A DNA stretch of 51,158 nucleotides from the NCBI GenBank assembly GCA_030653505.1, contig JAURZK010000160.1, positions 1 to 51,158 of the forward strand, read 5' to 3'. The notes under the pieces were generated by a model. The model searched no databases and was not told the origin of the DNA. It saw only the letters and a list, made by a program, of their open reading frames with translations. This document shows positions 8,611 through 16,661 of this stretch, in pieces. A program made the translations under genes and the position numbers. The stretch's first letter is position 1. Every line of letters begins with the position of its first letter. The stretch comes from Rubrivivax sp. GTDB taxonomy: Bacteria > Pseudomonadota > Gammaproteobacteria > Burkholderiales > Burkholderiaceae_C.

Positions 8611-9162
8611 ATGGCCATGCTCGAACAGCGCATACAACAGCAATTCTTCGAAAGCGCTGACCTGCAGTACCAGGCGGGCGAGATGCTGGCGCGCCCGATC
8701 GCCGACGCCACCGCGGCGCTGCTGGCGGCGCTGACCGGCGGCGGCAAGGTGATGGTGGCCGGCAGCGGTGCCGGCTCGGCGCTGGCGCCCTACGCGGCGC
8801 GGCTGCTGGCCGGCCGCTTCGAACGTGAACGCCCGCCGCTGGCCGCGCTGGCCCTGGTGGCCGGCCCCGACGCCGCGCAGCAGGTGCGCGCCCTGGGCCT
8901 GCCCGGCGACGTGCTGCTCTACATCGACGACGGTGAAGGCCACAGCACGATGGTCATCTCGGCGGCGCAGGGCAAGGACATGACCATCGTCGTGCTCGCC
9001 GGCCGCGGCGCCCAGGCCTTCGGTGAACTGCTGGCCGAAACCGACGTGCTGGTGGCCGTGCCGCACGAACGCGCCGCACGCGTGGCCGAACTGCAACTGC
9101 TGGTGCTGCACTGCCTGTGCGACGCCCTCGATTTCCAGCTGATGGGAGACCAAGCCCCGTGA
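8611..9162 (+). CDS. DiaA/GmhA-like SIS-domain protein, degenerate active site
   Basis: 183 residues, or 181 if the second ATG at 8617 is used; MLEQRIQQ is the usual start in this family. The N-terminal helix and the segment GRFERERPPLAALAL match DiaA/phosphoheptose isomerases well. The sugar-phosphate loop, normally GNGGSA-type, reads GSGAGSALAPY. The normal TSGNS loop reads IDDGEGHST, and about ten residues around the usual AIGNDY are missing. Catalytic isomerase activity is therefore unlikely. A DiaA-like scaffold role in replication initiation is possible. It overlaps the next gene by GTGA. Confidence 0.85.
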   Translation: MAMLEQRIQQQFFESADLQYQAGEMLARPIADATAALLAALTGGGKVMVAGSGAGSALAPYAARLLAGRFERERPPLAALALVAGPDAAQQVRALGLPGDVLLYIDDGEGHSTMVISAAQGKDMTIVVLAGRGAQAFGELLAETDVLVAVPHERAARVAELQLLVLHCLCDALDFQLMGDQAP

Positions 9163-9875
9163 CCCTTGCCCGATGGACTTCTTCCGCTGCCGCGGTGGCC
9201 CTGCTCTGCGGCACGCTGGCCGGCTGCGCGCCTCTTCTCGTGGGCGGCGCCGTGGTCGGCGGCGGCCTCATCGTCACCGACCGCCGCACCACAGGCATCC
9301 AGCTCGAGGACGAAGGCATCGAGGCCCGCGCCCGTACCCGGGTGCGTGAGCTGGCCACGCTGGGCAACGTCAGCATCACCAGCTACAACCGCACGGTGCT
9401 GCTCACCGGCGAGGTGCCCAGCGCGACCGAGAAGGCTGCCGCCGAACAGGCGGTGGCCAAGGTCGAGAACGTGAGGACCGTGGTCAACGAACTCGGCATC
9501 GGCCCCAACAGCAGCATCGGTTCACGTTCCACCGACGTCTTCCTGGCCAGCAAGGTCAAGGCCACGCTGGTCGACGCCAAGGACGTGCACGCCAACGCCT
9601 ACAAGGTGGTGGTCGAGCGCGCGGAGGTCTTCCTGATGGGCCGCGTGACCGAACGCGAGGCCGCGCGCGGCACCGAGCTGGCGCGTTCGGTGTCGGGCGT
9701 GCAGAAGGTGGTGCGCGTGTTCGAGATCCTCACCGAGCAGGAACTCGCGGCACTGGGCAGCAGGCGACCGGCACCCGCGCCGTCGCCAGCCCCTGCGCGG
9801 GCATCAGGCACGGTGCAGGCCCCGGCACCCCCCGCGGTGCCCATGCCGGCGCCGACTCCGCTGCCGACGAAGTAG
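9159..9875 (+). CDS. BON-domain outer-membrane lipoprotein (DolP/YraP-like)
   Basis: 238 residues from the GTG at 9159, whose GTGA overlaps the stop of the SIS gene; GGGAG lies upstream. The signal peptide ends in a lipobox LAGC. Two BON domains follow: the first around VRELATLGNVSITSYN to VRTVVNELG, the second around FLASKVKATLVDAKDVHAN to VQKVVRVFEIL. The last 40 residues are Pro/Ala-rich. BON lipoproteins of this type sit in the inner leaflet of the outer membrane and help keep its integrity. The SIS-BON pairing mirrors diaA-dolP of enterobacteria. Confidence 0.92.
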   Translation: MTLARWTSSAAAVALLCGTLAGCAPLLVGGAVVGGGLIVTDRRTTGIQLEDEGIEARARTRVRELATLGNVSITSYNRTVLLTGEVPSATEKAAAEQAVAKVENVRTVVNELGIGPNSSIGSRSTDVFLASKVKATLVDAKDVHANAYKVVVERAEVFLMGRVTEREAARGTELARSVSGVQKVVRVFEILTEQELAALGSRRPAPAPSPAPARASGTVQAPAPPAVPMPAPTPLPTK

Positions 9876-9894
9876 CGTCGCGGCCTTCCGAGCC

Positions 9895-9919
9895 GCTGCG
9901 GCCGGCTGACCGGCGCAGC
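9895..9919. terminator. Hairpin between convergent genes, possible terminator
   Basis: GCTGCGGCCGG, loop CTGA, CCGGCGCAGC: a 10-bp stem with one bulged G, between the stops of the BON and dehydrogenase genes. No T run follows on either strand, so termination is only a guess. Confidence 0.35.
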
Positions 9920-9940
9920 CGCGGCGGCAGCCGGCGCTGC

Positions 9941-10840
9941 TCAGGACTGCTTCAGTCGCCGGATCAGGCTCGACGTGTCCCAGCGCCGCCCGCCCAAGGC
10001 CTGCACTTCGGCGTAGAACTGGTCGACCAGCGCCGTCACTGGCAATGGCGCGCCGTTGCGGCGCGCCTCGTCGAGCACGAGGCCGAGGTCCTTGCGCATC
10101 CAGTCGACGGCGAAGCCGAAGTTGAACTGGTCGGCGACCATGGTCTTGCCGCGGTTATCGAGCTGCCAGCTCTGCGCCGCACCCTTGCCGATGACTTCCA
10201 GCACCAGCGGCATGTCCAGCCCGGCGCGCTGGCCGAAGCTGATGGCCTCGGCCAGCGCCTGCACCATGCCGGCGATGGCCACCTGGTTGACCATCTTCGC
10301 CAGCTGCCCGGCGCCGGCGTCGCCGATGCGCGTCACGGCGCGGGCGTAGCTCAGCGCCACCGGCTTCATGGTCTCGAAGGGCGCGGCGTCGCCGCCGCAC
10401 ATCACGGTCAGCACGCCGTTGACGGCGCCGGCTTCGCCACCCGACACCGGGGCGTCGATGAAGTGCACGCCCAGGGCCTTTGCTGAGGCGTGCAGTTCAC
10501 GCGCCACCTCGGCCGACGCCGTGGTGTGGTCGACGAAGACGGCACCCGGGTCCATGCCGGCGAAGGCGCCGTCGGCGCCCAACGTCACGGCGCGCAGGTC
10601 ATCGTCGTTGCCGACGCAGCTGAACACGAACTCGGCACCCGTTGCGGCCTCGCGCGGCGTGGCGGCGGCGCGGCCCGCGTAGGCGACCGTCCAGTCGTTC
10701 GCCTTCGCTGCCGTGCGGTTGTAGACCGTGACGGCGTGGCCGGCGCGTGCCAGGTGCCCGGCCATGGGGTGGCCCATGACACCCAGGCCGAGGAAGGCGA
10801 CGCGGCGCGGGGCAATGGTTTCGTAGGTGCGGGTACTCAT
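9941..10840 (-). CDS. NAD(P)-dependent beta-hydroxyacid dehydrogenase (3-hydroxyisobutyrate/tartronate semialdehyde reductase family)
   Basis: 299 residues from MSTRTYETIAPRR; the upstream in-frame start at 10882 adds a non-conserved stretch. The N-terminal Rossmann fold shows GLGVMGHPMA. The substrate-binding signature is FIDAPVSGGEAGA, and the catalytic lysine lies in GQLAKMVNQ. The C-terminal helical domain is complete. Substrate could be 3-hydroxyisobutyrate, tartronate semialdehyde, or succinic semialdehyde (GLYR-type); neighbours do not discriminate. It is followed on the same strand by no related gene. Confidence 0.88.
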   Translation of the reverse strand: MSTRTYETIAPRRVAFLGLGVMGHPMAGHLARAGHAVTVYNRTAAKANDWTVAYAGRAAATPREAATGAEFVFSCVGNDDDLRAVTLGADGAFAGMDPGAVFVDHTTASAEVARELHASAKALGVHFIDAPVSGGEAGAVNGVLTVMCGGDAAPFETMKPVALSYARAVTRIGDAGAGQLAKMVNQVAIAGMVQALAEAISFGQRAGLDMPLVLEVIGKGAAQSWQLDNRGKTMVADQFNFGFAVDWMRKDLGLVLDEARRNGAPLPVTALVDQFYAEVQALGGRRWDTSSLIRRLKQS

Positions 10841-10886
10841 GCCGGCAATGCTGCCACGGCGCAGGGCGCCGCAGCCGGGCACGCCA

Positions 10887-12023
10887 TCAAACCATCTTCA
10901 GGTGCTCGGTGCCGGCTGAAAGGTCGCTGCTGCGCGCACGCTGGCTCTGCAGCTTGATCTGCAGGCGCAGGTCGTTCACGCTGTCAGCGTTGCGCAGCGC
11001 GTCCTCGTAGCTGACGGCGCCGCTCTCGTAGAGGTCGAACAGGCTCTGGTCGAAGGTCTGCATGCCGAGTTCGCGGCTGCGCTTCATCAGTTCCTTGATC
11101 TCGCTGACCTCGCCCTTGAAGATCATGTCGCCGACCAGCGGCGTGTTGAGCATGATCTCCACCGCCGCGATGCGCCCGCGCCCCTGTTCACGGGGCAGCA
11201 GGCGCTGGCTGACCAGCGCCTTCAGGTTCAGGCTCAGGTCCATCAGCAGCTGCTGGCGCCGCTCTTCGGGGAAGAAGTTGATGATGCGGTCGAGTGCCTG
11301 GTTGGCGCTGTTGGCGTGCAGCGTGGCCAGGCAGAGGTGGCCGGTCTCGGCAAAGGCCACGGCGTGTTCCATGGTCTCGCGGTCGCGGATCTCGCCCATC
11401 AGGATGACGTCGGGCGCCTGGCGCAGCGTGTTCTTCAGCGCCGCTTCCCAGCTGTCGGTGTCGATGCCCAGCTCACGCTGCGTGACGATGCAGTTCTTGT
11501 GCGGGTGCACGAACTCCACCGGGTCTTCCACGGTGATGATGTGGCCGAAGCTGTTCTCGTTGCGGTAGTCGACGATGGCCGCCAGCGAGGTGCTCTTGCC
11601 CGAGCCCGTGGCGCCGACGAAGATCACCAGGCCGCGCTTGCTCAGGCTGACTTCCTTCAGCACCTTGGGCAGGCCCAAGCCGTCGATGGTGGGCAGCGTG
11701 GCCGGGATGGTGCGGAAGACCAGGCCCACGTTGCCCTGCTGAACGAAGGCATTGACGCGGAAGCGCCCCACGCCCTGCGGGCTGATGGCGAAGTTGCATT
11801 CCTTGGTGCGCTCGAACTCGGCGCCCTGTTTGTCGTTCATCACCGCGCGGGTGAGTGCCAGCGTGTGCTGGCCGGTCAGCGGCTGCGGGCTCACCTTGGT
11901 GACCTTGCCGTCGACCTTGATGGCGGGCGGGAAGTCGGCCGTGAGGAAGAGGTCGGAGCCGTTGCGGCTGACCATCAGCCGCAGCAGGTCGTTGACGAAC
12001 TTGGATGCCTGATCACGTTCCAT
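10887..12023 (-). CDS. pilU: Type IV pilus retraction ATPase-like PilU
   Basis: 378 residues, typical of PilU. The hexameric secretion-ATPase core has Walker A GATGSGKST, Asp box ITVEDPVEF, Walker B LMGEIRDRETM and the His box GHLCLATLHAN. The C-terminal extension after about residue 340 is longer than in PilT and diverges from it, as usual for PilU. It assists PilT in depolymerising the pilus at the inner-membrane base. It lies downstream of pilT on the same strand, separated by 128 bases that contain a repeat element. Confidence 0.95.
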   Translation of the reverse strand: MERDQASKFVNDLLRLMVSRNGSDLFLTADFPPAIKVDGKVTKVSPQPLTGQHTLALTRAVMNDKQGAEFERTKECNFAISPQGVGRFRVNAFVQQGNVGLVFRTIPATLPTIDGLGLPKVLKEVSLSKRGLVIFVGATGSGKSTSLAAIVDYRNENSFGHIITVEDPVEFVHPHKNCIVTQRELGIDTDSWEAALKNTLRQAPDVILMGEIRDRETMEHAVAFAETGHLCLATLHANSANQALDRIINFFPEERRQQLLMDLSLNLKALVSQRLLPREQGRGRIAAVEIMLNTPLVGDMIFKGEVSEIKELMKRSRELGMQTFDQSLFDLYESGAVSYEDALRNADSVNDLRLQIKLQSQRARSSDLSAGTEHLKMV

Positions 12024-12070
12024 GGTGTGCCTTCAATTCTGTGCCGTGCCTTGACGATCCAGCTTCCCGC

Positions 12071-12150
12071 CGCGGGACCGGCTTTGCCGGGCCGCTGGCG
12101 GACGGCCCCCTTGGGGGGTAGCGAGCGATAGCGAGCTTGGGGGCTCCACA
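12071..12150 (+). repeat. GC-rich palindromic intergenic repeat, copy A
   Basis: Between pilT and pilU. Core is CCGGCTTTGCCGG, then GGCGGACGGCCCCC, TTGGGGGG and AGCGAGCGATAGCGAGC. It contains several small palindromes (CCGGC/GCCGG, CCCCC/GGGGG, GCTCGCT-type). A clearly related sequence lies in the opposite orientation at 25711-25786, inside a gene. It is probably a REP/BIME-like dispersed element; I recognise the CCCCTTGGGG...AGCGAGC pattern from Burkholderiales genomes but cannot check its copy number. Confidence 0.65.
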
Positions 12151-12151
12151 T

Positions 12152-13195
12152 CTACCCAGGGAAGTTTTCGGGAATCTTGGCCTTGGACCGCGCTTCGGCG
12201 GGCGAAATGATGTTGCGCCGCACCAGGTCGGACAAGTTCTGGTCCAGCGTCACCATGCCCAGGCTCTGCCCGGTCTGGATGGACGAGTACATCTGCGCGA
12301 TCTTGTTCTCGCGGATCAGGTTCTTGATGGCGCTGGTGGCGATCATGATCTCGTGCGCCGCCACGCGCCCGCTGCCGTCCTTCAGCTTGCACAGCGACTG
12401 GGAGATCACCGCCACCAGCGATTCGCTCAGCATCGCGCGCACCATTTCCTTCTCGGCGGCAGGGAAGACGTCGACGACGCGGTCGATGGTCTTGGCGGCG
12501 CTGCTGGTGTGCAGGGTGCCGAAGACCAGGTGGCCGGTTTCCGCGGCGGTGAGCGCCAGGCGGATGGTCTCCAGGTCGCGCATCTCGCCCACGAGGATGG
12601 CGTCGGGGTCCTCACGCAACGCGCTGCGCAGCGCGTTGGCGAAGCTCAACGTGTGCGGGCCGACTTCCCGTTGATTGATCAGACACTTCTTGCTCTCGTG
12701 CACGAACTCGATCGGGTCTTCGACCGTCAGCACGTGGCCGTACTCGTTTTCGTTGAGATGGTTGACCATCGCCGCCAGCGTCGTGCTCTTGCCCGAACCG
12801 GTGGGACCCGTGCACAGCACCATGCCGCGTGGCTTGAGCGACAGTTCGGCGAAGACCTTGGGCGCGCCCAACTGTTCGAGTGTGAGGATCTTGCTCGGAA
12901 TGGTGCGGAACACCGCGCCTGCGCCCCTGTTCTGATTGAAAGCATTGACGCGGAAACGCGCCAAGCCCTGGATCTCGAAGGAGAAGTCGCACTCCAGCGT
13001 GTCTTCGTAGTGCTTGCGCTGCGAGTCGTTCATGATGTCGTACACCATGTCGTGCACCGACTTGTGGTCGAGCGGCTCGACGTTGATGCGCCGCACGTCA
13101 CCATGCACGCGGATCATCGGCGGCAGGCCGGCCGAGAGGTGCAGGTCGGAAGCCTTGTTCTTGACCGAGAAGGCCAGCAGCTGGGTGATGTCCAT
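12152..13195 (-). CDS. pilT: Type IV pilus retraction ATPase PilT
   Basis: 347 residues, the standard length, from MDITQLLAFSVKNKASDLHL; an in-frame extension to 13375 overlaps the divergent yggS and is rejected. Walker A GPTGSGKSTT, Asp box LTVEDPIEF, Walker B LVGEMRDLETI, His box GHLVFGTLHTS and the C-terminal retraction motif AIKNLIRE are all present. It powers pilus retraction and twitching motility. It is divergent from yggS, with pilU downstream: the usual arrangement in proteobacteria. Confidence 0.97.
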   Translation of the reverse strand: MDITQLLAFSVKNKASDLHLSAGLPPMIRVHGDVRRINVEPLDHKSVHDMVYDIMNDSQRKHYEDTLECDFSFEIQGLARFRVNAFNQNRGAGAVFRTIPSKILTLEQLGAPKVFAELSLKPRGMVLCTGPTGSGKSTTLAAMVNHLNENEYGHVLTVEDPIEFVHESKKCLINQREVGPHTLSFANALRSALREDPDAILVGEMRDLETIRLALTAAETGHLVFGTLHTSSAAKTIDRVVDVFPAAEKEMVRAMLSESLVAVISQSLCKLKDGSGRVAAHEIMIATSAIKNLIRENKIAQMYSSIQTGQSLGMVTLDQNLSDLVRRNIISPAEARSKAKIPENFPG

Positions 13196-13268
13196 GGGGG
13201 TGGTCGGCGCCGCGTGAGCGCAGGTCAGAATGCAGCGCTCGTGACTGCGCGGGCTCTCGCGAAGGATT

Positions 13269-13961
13269 ATGGGCAGCATCGGAAGCAACCTGCAAGAAGT
13301 GAAGCGGCGCATCGCCGGGGCCTGCGGCCATGCCGCGCGGCCTGCCAACAGCGTCACGCTTCTGGCGGTGAGCAAGACCTTCGGCCCCGATGCGGTGCGC
13401 GCCGCGCACGCGGCCGGGCAGTCCCACTTCGGCGAGAACTACGTGCAGGAAGGGTTGGCCAAGATCGAAGCGCTGGCCGACCTGCGTGCGCAGCTGCAGT
13501 GGCACCTGATCGGTCCGCTGCAGAGCAACAAGACAAAGCCCGTGGCCGAGGCCTTCGACTGGGTGCATTCGGTCGACCGCCTGAAGATCGCCGAACGCCT
13601 GGCCGCGCAGCGCCCGCCCGGGCTGCCGCCGCTGCAGCTGTGCCTGCAGGTCAACATCAGCGAAGAGGCCAGCAAGAGCGGCGTCGCACCCGCCGACGTG
13701 CCGGCGCTGGCCGCCGCGGTGGCGGCGCTGCCGCGTGAACGGGTGCGGCTGCGCGGGCTGATGGCCATTCCAGAACCGGCCACCACGCCGCAGGCGCAGC
13801 GCGCGCCACACGCCGCGCTCCACGCGCTGCTGCGGGCGCTGAACGCGCAGGGCCAGTCGCTTGACACGCTGTCGATGGGCATGAGCGCCGACCTCGAGGC
13901 CGCCGTGGCCGAAGGCGCAACCATCGTGCGCGTGGGCAGCGCCATCTTCGGCACGCGCTGA
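13269..13961 (+). CDS. yggS: YggS/PROSC family PLP-binding protein
   Basis: 230 residues, an alanine-racemase-like single TIM barrel without the second domain. The PLP lysine is in LLAVSKTF (about residue 36). HFGENYVQEG, WHLIGPLQSNKTK, VNISEEASKSG and LSMGMSADLEAAVAEG are family signatures. It has no known catalysis; it keeps pyridoxal-phosphate levels balanced and affects amino-acid pools. GAAGGA precedes the ATG. It is divergent from pilT with 73 bases between starts, a common pairing in proteobacteria. Confidence 0.95.
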   Translation: MGSIGSNLQEVKRRIAGACGHAARPANSVTLLAVSKTFGPDAVRAAHAAGQSHFGENYVQEGLAKIEALADLRAQLQWHLIGPLQSNKTKPVAEAFDWVHSVDRLKIAERLAAQRPPGLPPLQLCLQVNISEEASKSGVAPADVPALAAAVAALPRERVRLRGLMAIPEPATTPQAQRAPHAALHALLRALNAQGQSLDTLSMGMSADLEAAVAEGATIVRVGSAIFGTR

Positions 13962-14040
13962 CCGGCACTGGCACTGGCCGGCGGACCACGGTGCCGTGAA
14001 CAACGGCATGATCACCCGCCGTTTCGGCGCTAACGCTTGG

Positions 14041-14213
14041 TCACAAGCTGTGGTGCCGACGCAGAATCGGCGCGTCCCGAACTGCAGGGGTGGCACTCAG
14101 TCAGCTGCAGATTCGGTCGAACGCGCGGGGGTGGCCCTACAGGCCGATCGCAGCGGAATCCGGTTCTCGACGTTCTATGGTCGCGCCCAGCGCGTCCCTT
14201 GCCACCCCAAGGA
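14041..14213 (+). promoter_or_regulatory. Structured leader A of the first S8 protease gene
   Basis: Homologous to the leader at 19277-19452. From TCACAAG it holds hairpin 1 (14053-14059 with 14067-14073, 7-nt loop) and hairpin 2 (14077-14087 with 14105-14116, one bulge, 17-nt loop GGGTGGCACTCAGTCAG). A second GGGGTGGC follows at 14128-14135. TGCCACCCC at 14200-14208, touching the Shine-Dalgarno AAGGA, is complementary to GGGGTGGCA at 14087-14095 and to the second copy. The two hairpins and this long-range complementarity recur in leader B with changed stem bases but kept pairing. It is probably a 5'-UTR RNA switch on translation. Function and ligand are unknown. Confidence 0.6.
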
Positions 14214-14222
14214 ACGGCACCA

Positions 14223-16493
14223 ATGCCCATCACGCTGCCCTTCGTCGTGCTCATCGAGCGCGCCGCCCTGCCCGCTGCCCCGTTGTGGCGCCATGCCCAA
14301 GCCGCCCTGTTGCTCGCCCTGGCCGCCGCGGTGGTCAGCTACAGCCTGCCTGCGGCAGCCAAACCCGGTGGCCACAGGCACCAGCGTGTCTCGGCCGATC
14401 TGGCCGAGGCGCTGGACGACAGCCTCGCAGTCAAACGCAAGTGGGCGCGCGAGGGCCGCAACGGGCGCCAGGTGCAGGCCATCGTCGTCAGCGACAGTGC
14501 CGACCCGCTGATGACCGACCTGCGCGCCCATGTGTTGCGCCTGGGCGGGTCGGTGAAGGCCGTGCACGTGGCCGTGAAGGCGCTGACGGTGCAGCTGCCT
14601 GTGCGCCAGGTGAAGGTGCTGGCGCGGCACGACGACGTGCTGAGCATCGCGCCCAACCGCGTGCTGCGGCGCACCGCCAGCACGCTGGAGTCGATCACCG
14701 GCGCGCTTGCGGGCAATGCACGCAGCGCCAGCAGCAAGACGAGCTACAGCGGCCTGGACGGCACGGGCATCGGCATCGCCGTGCTCGACTCCGGCGTCAT
14801 GCGCGGCCACCGTGCGCTGCTCGACGGCAACGGCGTCACGCGCGTTCGCCGCAACGTGAACATGCTCAATGTCAACCTGGCCGACTGGACCGCAGGGCTG
14901 GGCACCAACCCGACCTTTCAGGCTGCCAACGCTGCGCTGACCGGGGTGGAAGCCGCAGTCGCCAACGACAACAACGTGCTGCACGACGCCTACGGCCACG
15001 GCACGCACGTTGCGGCCGTGGCCGCCGGCCGCGCCAAGTTCTACACCCCGGGCACACCCGACACCACCGGCATCGCGCCCGGTGCCCACATCGTCGACGT
15101 CAAGGTGCTGGGCGACAACGGCGAAGGCACGCTGAGCGACGCGCTCGAGGGCATCCAGTGGGTGATCTTCAACGCGAAGCAATACAACATCCGGGTGCTC
15201 AACGTCAGCCTGGCCACCGACAGCACCGACAGCTGGCAGGTCGACCCGCTGTGCATCGCGCTGCGCAGCGCCACCGCGGCCGGCATCACCGTCGTCGTGG
15301 CGGCCGGCAACTTCGGTCAGGACGAACAGGGTCGCGAGGTCTACGGGCGCATCAGCTCGCCGGGCAACGAACCTTCGGTGATCACCGTCGGCTCGGTGAA
15401 CTTCAAGGGCACCACGTCGCGCAGCGACGATGTCGTCAACGATTTCAGCTCGCGCGGCCCGACCCGTGGCGCCCTCGTGGGCAACGACGGAGTGCGCCGG
15501 CCCGACAACCTGCTCAAGCCCGACCTGGTGGCGCCGGGCAACAAGGTGGTCGCCGCCGCCGCCACGCGCGCCGATGGCACGATGGCCTGGAACCGGCTGG
15601 CCAGGCTGCACGGCAGCAAGCTCGTCACGCCGCTGGGCATCCAGCAGATCCACCGCGAGACGCAGATGATGCTCAGCGGCACCTCGGTGGCCGCGCCGGT
15701 GGTCAGCGGCGCGGTGGCGCTGATGCTGCAGGCCAACCCGGGGCTCACGCCGCCGATCATCAAGGCCATGCTGCAGTTCAGCGCCCAGCCGCTGCCGGGT
15801 GCCAACCTGCTGCGGCAGGGCACGGGCCTGCTCAACATCGACGGCGCGGTGGCCATCGCCGGGTCGGTCAGGACCGACCTGGCCGCCGCCATCGCCAACG
15901 GCAGTCTGGTGGCCGGTCGAGCGATCGCGGCGGCCGGCAAGCCACTCTTGTCGATGAAGTCCAAGGTCAACGACAACGCCTTCGACTGGTCGCGCATGAT
16001 CTTCGCCGGTGGTGCACAGGTGCTTGGTGGCGTCGACCTCTTCACCCGGTTCCAGCCCATCTGGGATCCGCGTCTCACCTGGGCCGGCGGCGTCGTGCTC
16101 AGGCGCACGCCCGTGTACTGGTCAGGTGACGGCATCCCGGCGAACACCTACGTCAAGGACTTCGTCGACACCGTGCCGCGCCGGCAGACGCTGGTCACCG
16201 CGGGCGTCGTCAGCGGCGCCCGACTGGCCGGCGCCACGTCATGGATCGGCCGCAGCGGGGCCTTCATCCCGGCGGCCACGCTCTCGGCCTGGCTCACCGC
16301 CGGCAGCGGCCTGGTGCTCAGCGAAGGACTGGTGCTGAGTGAAGGACTGGTGCTGAGTGAAGGACTGGTGTTGAGCGAAGGCCTGGTGCTGAGCGAAGGC
16401 TTGGTGCTCAGCGAAGGACTGGTGCTGAGTGAAGGGCTGGTGCTCAGCGAGGGCCTGGTGCTGAGCGAAGGCGCGGTGCTGGGCGAGCCCTGA
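14223..16493 (+). CDS. Exported S8 (subtilisin-family) serine protease with C-terminal GLVLSE repeats, paralogue 1
   Basis: 756 residues from the ATG at 14223, which has AAGGA ten bases upstream. A long N-terminal signal region has its hydrophobic core at about residues 28-45 and a probable cut after LPAAA. A propeptide-like segment follows to about 170. The catalytic domain has Asp189 (AVLDSGV), His259 (YGHGTHVAAV) and Ser488 (LSGTSVAAP), with oxyanion Asn in VAAGNFG, so it should be active. The last 60 residues are ten hexapeptide repeats. It is about two-thirds or more identical to the protease at 19458 and is followed by a GGDEF-EAL gene. No dedicated secretion genes are adjacent. Confidence 0.9.
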   Translation: MPITLPFVVLIERAALPAAPLWRHAQAALLLALAAAVVSYSLPAAAKPGGHRHQRVSADLAEALDDSLAVKRKWAREGRNGRQVQAIVVSDSADPLMTDLRAHVLRLGGSVKAVHVAVKALTVQLPVRQVKVLARHDDVLSIAPNRVLRRTASTLESITGALAGNARSASSKTSYSGLDGTGIGIAVLDSGVMRGHRALLDGNGVTRVRRNVNMLNVNLADWTAGLGTNPTFQAANAALTGVEAAVANDNNVLHDAYGHGTHVAAVAAGRAKFYTPGTPDTTGIAPGAHIVDVKVLGDNGEGTLSDALEGIQWVIFNAKQYNIRVLNVSLATDSTDSWQVDPLCIALRSATAAGITVVVAAGNFGQDEQGREVYGRISSPGNEPSVITVGSVNFKGTTSRSDDVVNDFSSRGPTRGALVGNDGVRRPDNLLKPDLVAPGNKVVAAAATRADGTMAWNRLARLHGSKLVTPLGIQQIHRETQMMLSGTSVAAPVVSGAVALMLQANPGLTPPIIKAMLQFSAQPLPGANLLRQGTGLLNIDGAVAIAGSVRTDLAAAIANGSLVAGRAIAAAGKPLLSMKSKVNDNAFDWSRMIFAGGAQVLGGVDLFTRFQPIWDPRLTWAGGVVLRRTPVYWSGDGIPANTYVKDFVDTVPRRQTLVTAGVVSGARLAGATSWIGRSGAFIPAATLSAWLTAGSGLVLSEGLVLSEGLVLSEGLVLSEGLVLSEGLVLSEGLVLSEGLVLSEGLVLSEGAVLGEP
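16308..16487 (+). repeat. In-frame 18-bp tandem repeat encoding GLVLSE x9 plus GAVLGE
   Basis: Ten 18-base units encode nine GLVLSE and one variant GAVLGE at the C-terminus of the first S8 protease. Units differ mostly at synonymous sites (GGC/GGA/GGG, CTG/TTG, AGC/AGT, GAA/GAG), which suggests the peptide rather than the DNA is being kept. I recall comparable tandem hexapeptides of VVWGD type at the C-terminus of other bacterial S8 peptidases. Role unknown. Confidence 0.95.
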
Positions 16494-16627
16494 GTGAGGA
16501 GGTGCGGGTCCGAAATGGCCAGCGCGCCGCACGAAGGCCCGAAGGCGATTTCACGCTCGAGGGCTGACCGCCCGACGGGCAATCGGTGCCGCAGCACACG
16601 TGCTGCGCCTGCAGGCCGCGTGACACC

Positions 16628-16654
16628 TTGAGTTCGTACGGTGCCGGCCGATAA
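16628..16654 (+). promoter_or_regulatory. Sigma-28 (FliA)-like promoter of the first GGDEF-EAL gene
   Basis: TTGAGTTC, 11 bases, GCCGATAA. The -10 is identical to the enteric FliA consensus GCCGATAA, the spacing is exact, and the -35 matches TAAAGTTT at 5 of 8 positions. A matching site is at 21778-21804 ahead of the second paralogue. Transcription would begin close to the ATG at 16662, giving an almost leaderless message. Confidence 0.6.
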
Positions 16655-16661
16655 ACACGTG

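Noticed and set aside
14091..14108. TGGCAC with GC ten bases after GG, as in a sigma-54 promoter, in both S8 leaders
   Set aside because: The -12 element reads CAGC instead of TTGC, and the motif sits inside a hairpin loop with covarying stems; the RNA explanation covers more of the conservation, though sigma-54 is not excluded.
16308..16487. Direct repeats that could be taken for a CRISPR-like or satellite array
   Set aside because: Units are contiguous 18-mers without spacers and encode GLVLSE in frame at the end of a protease.
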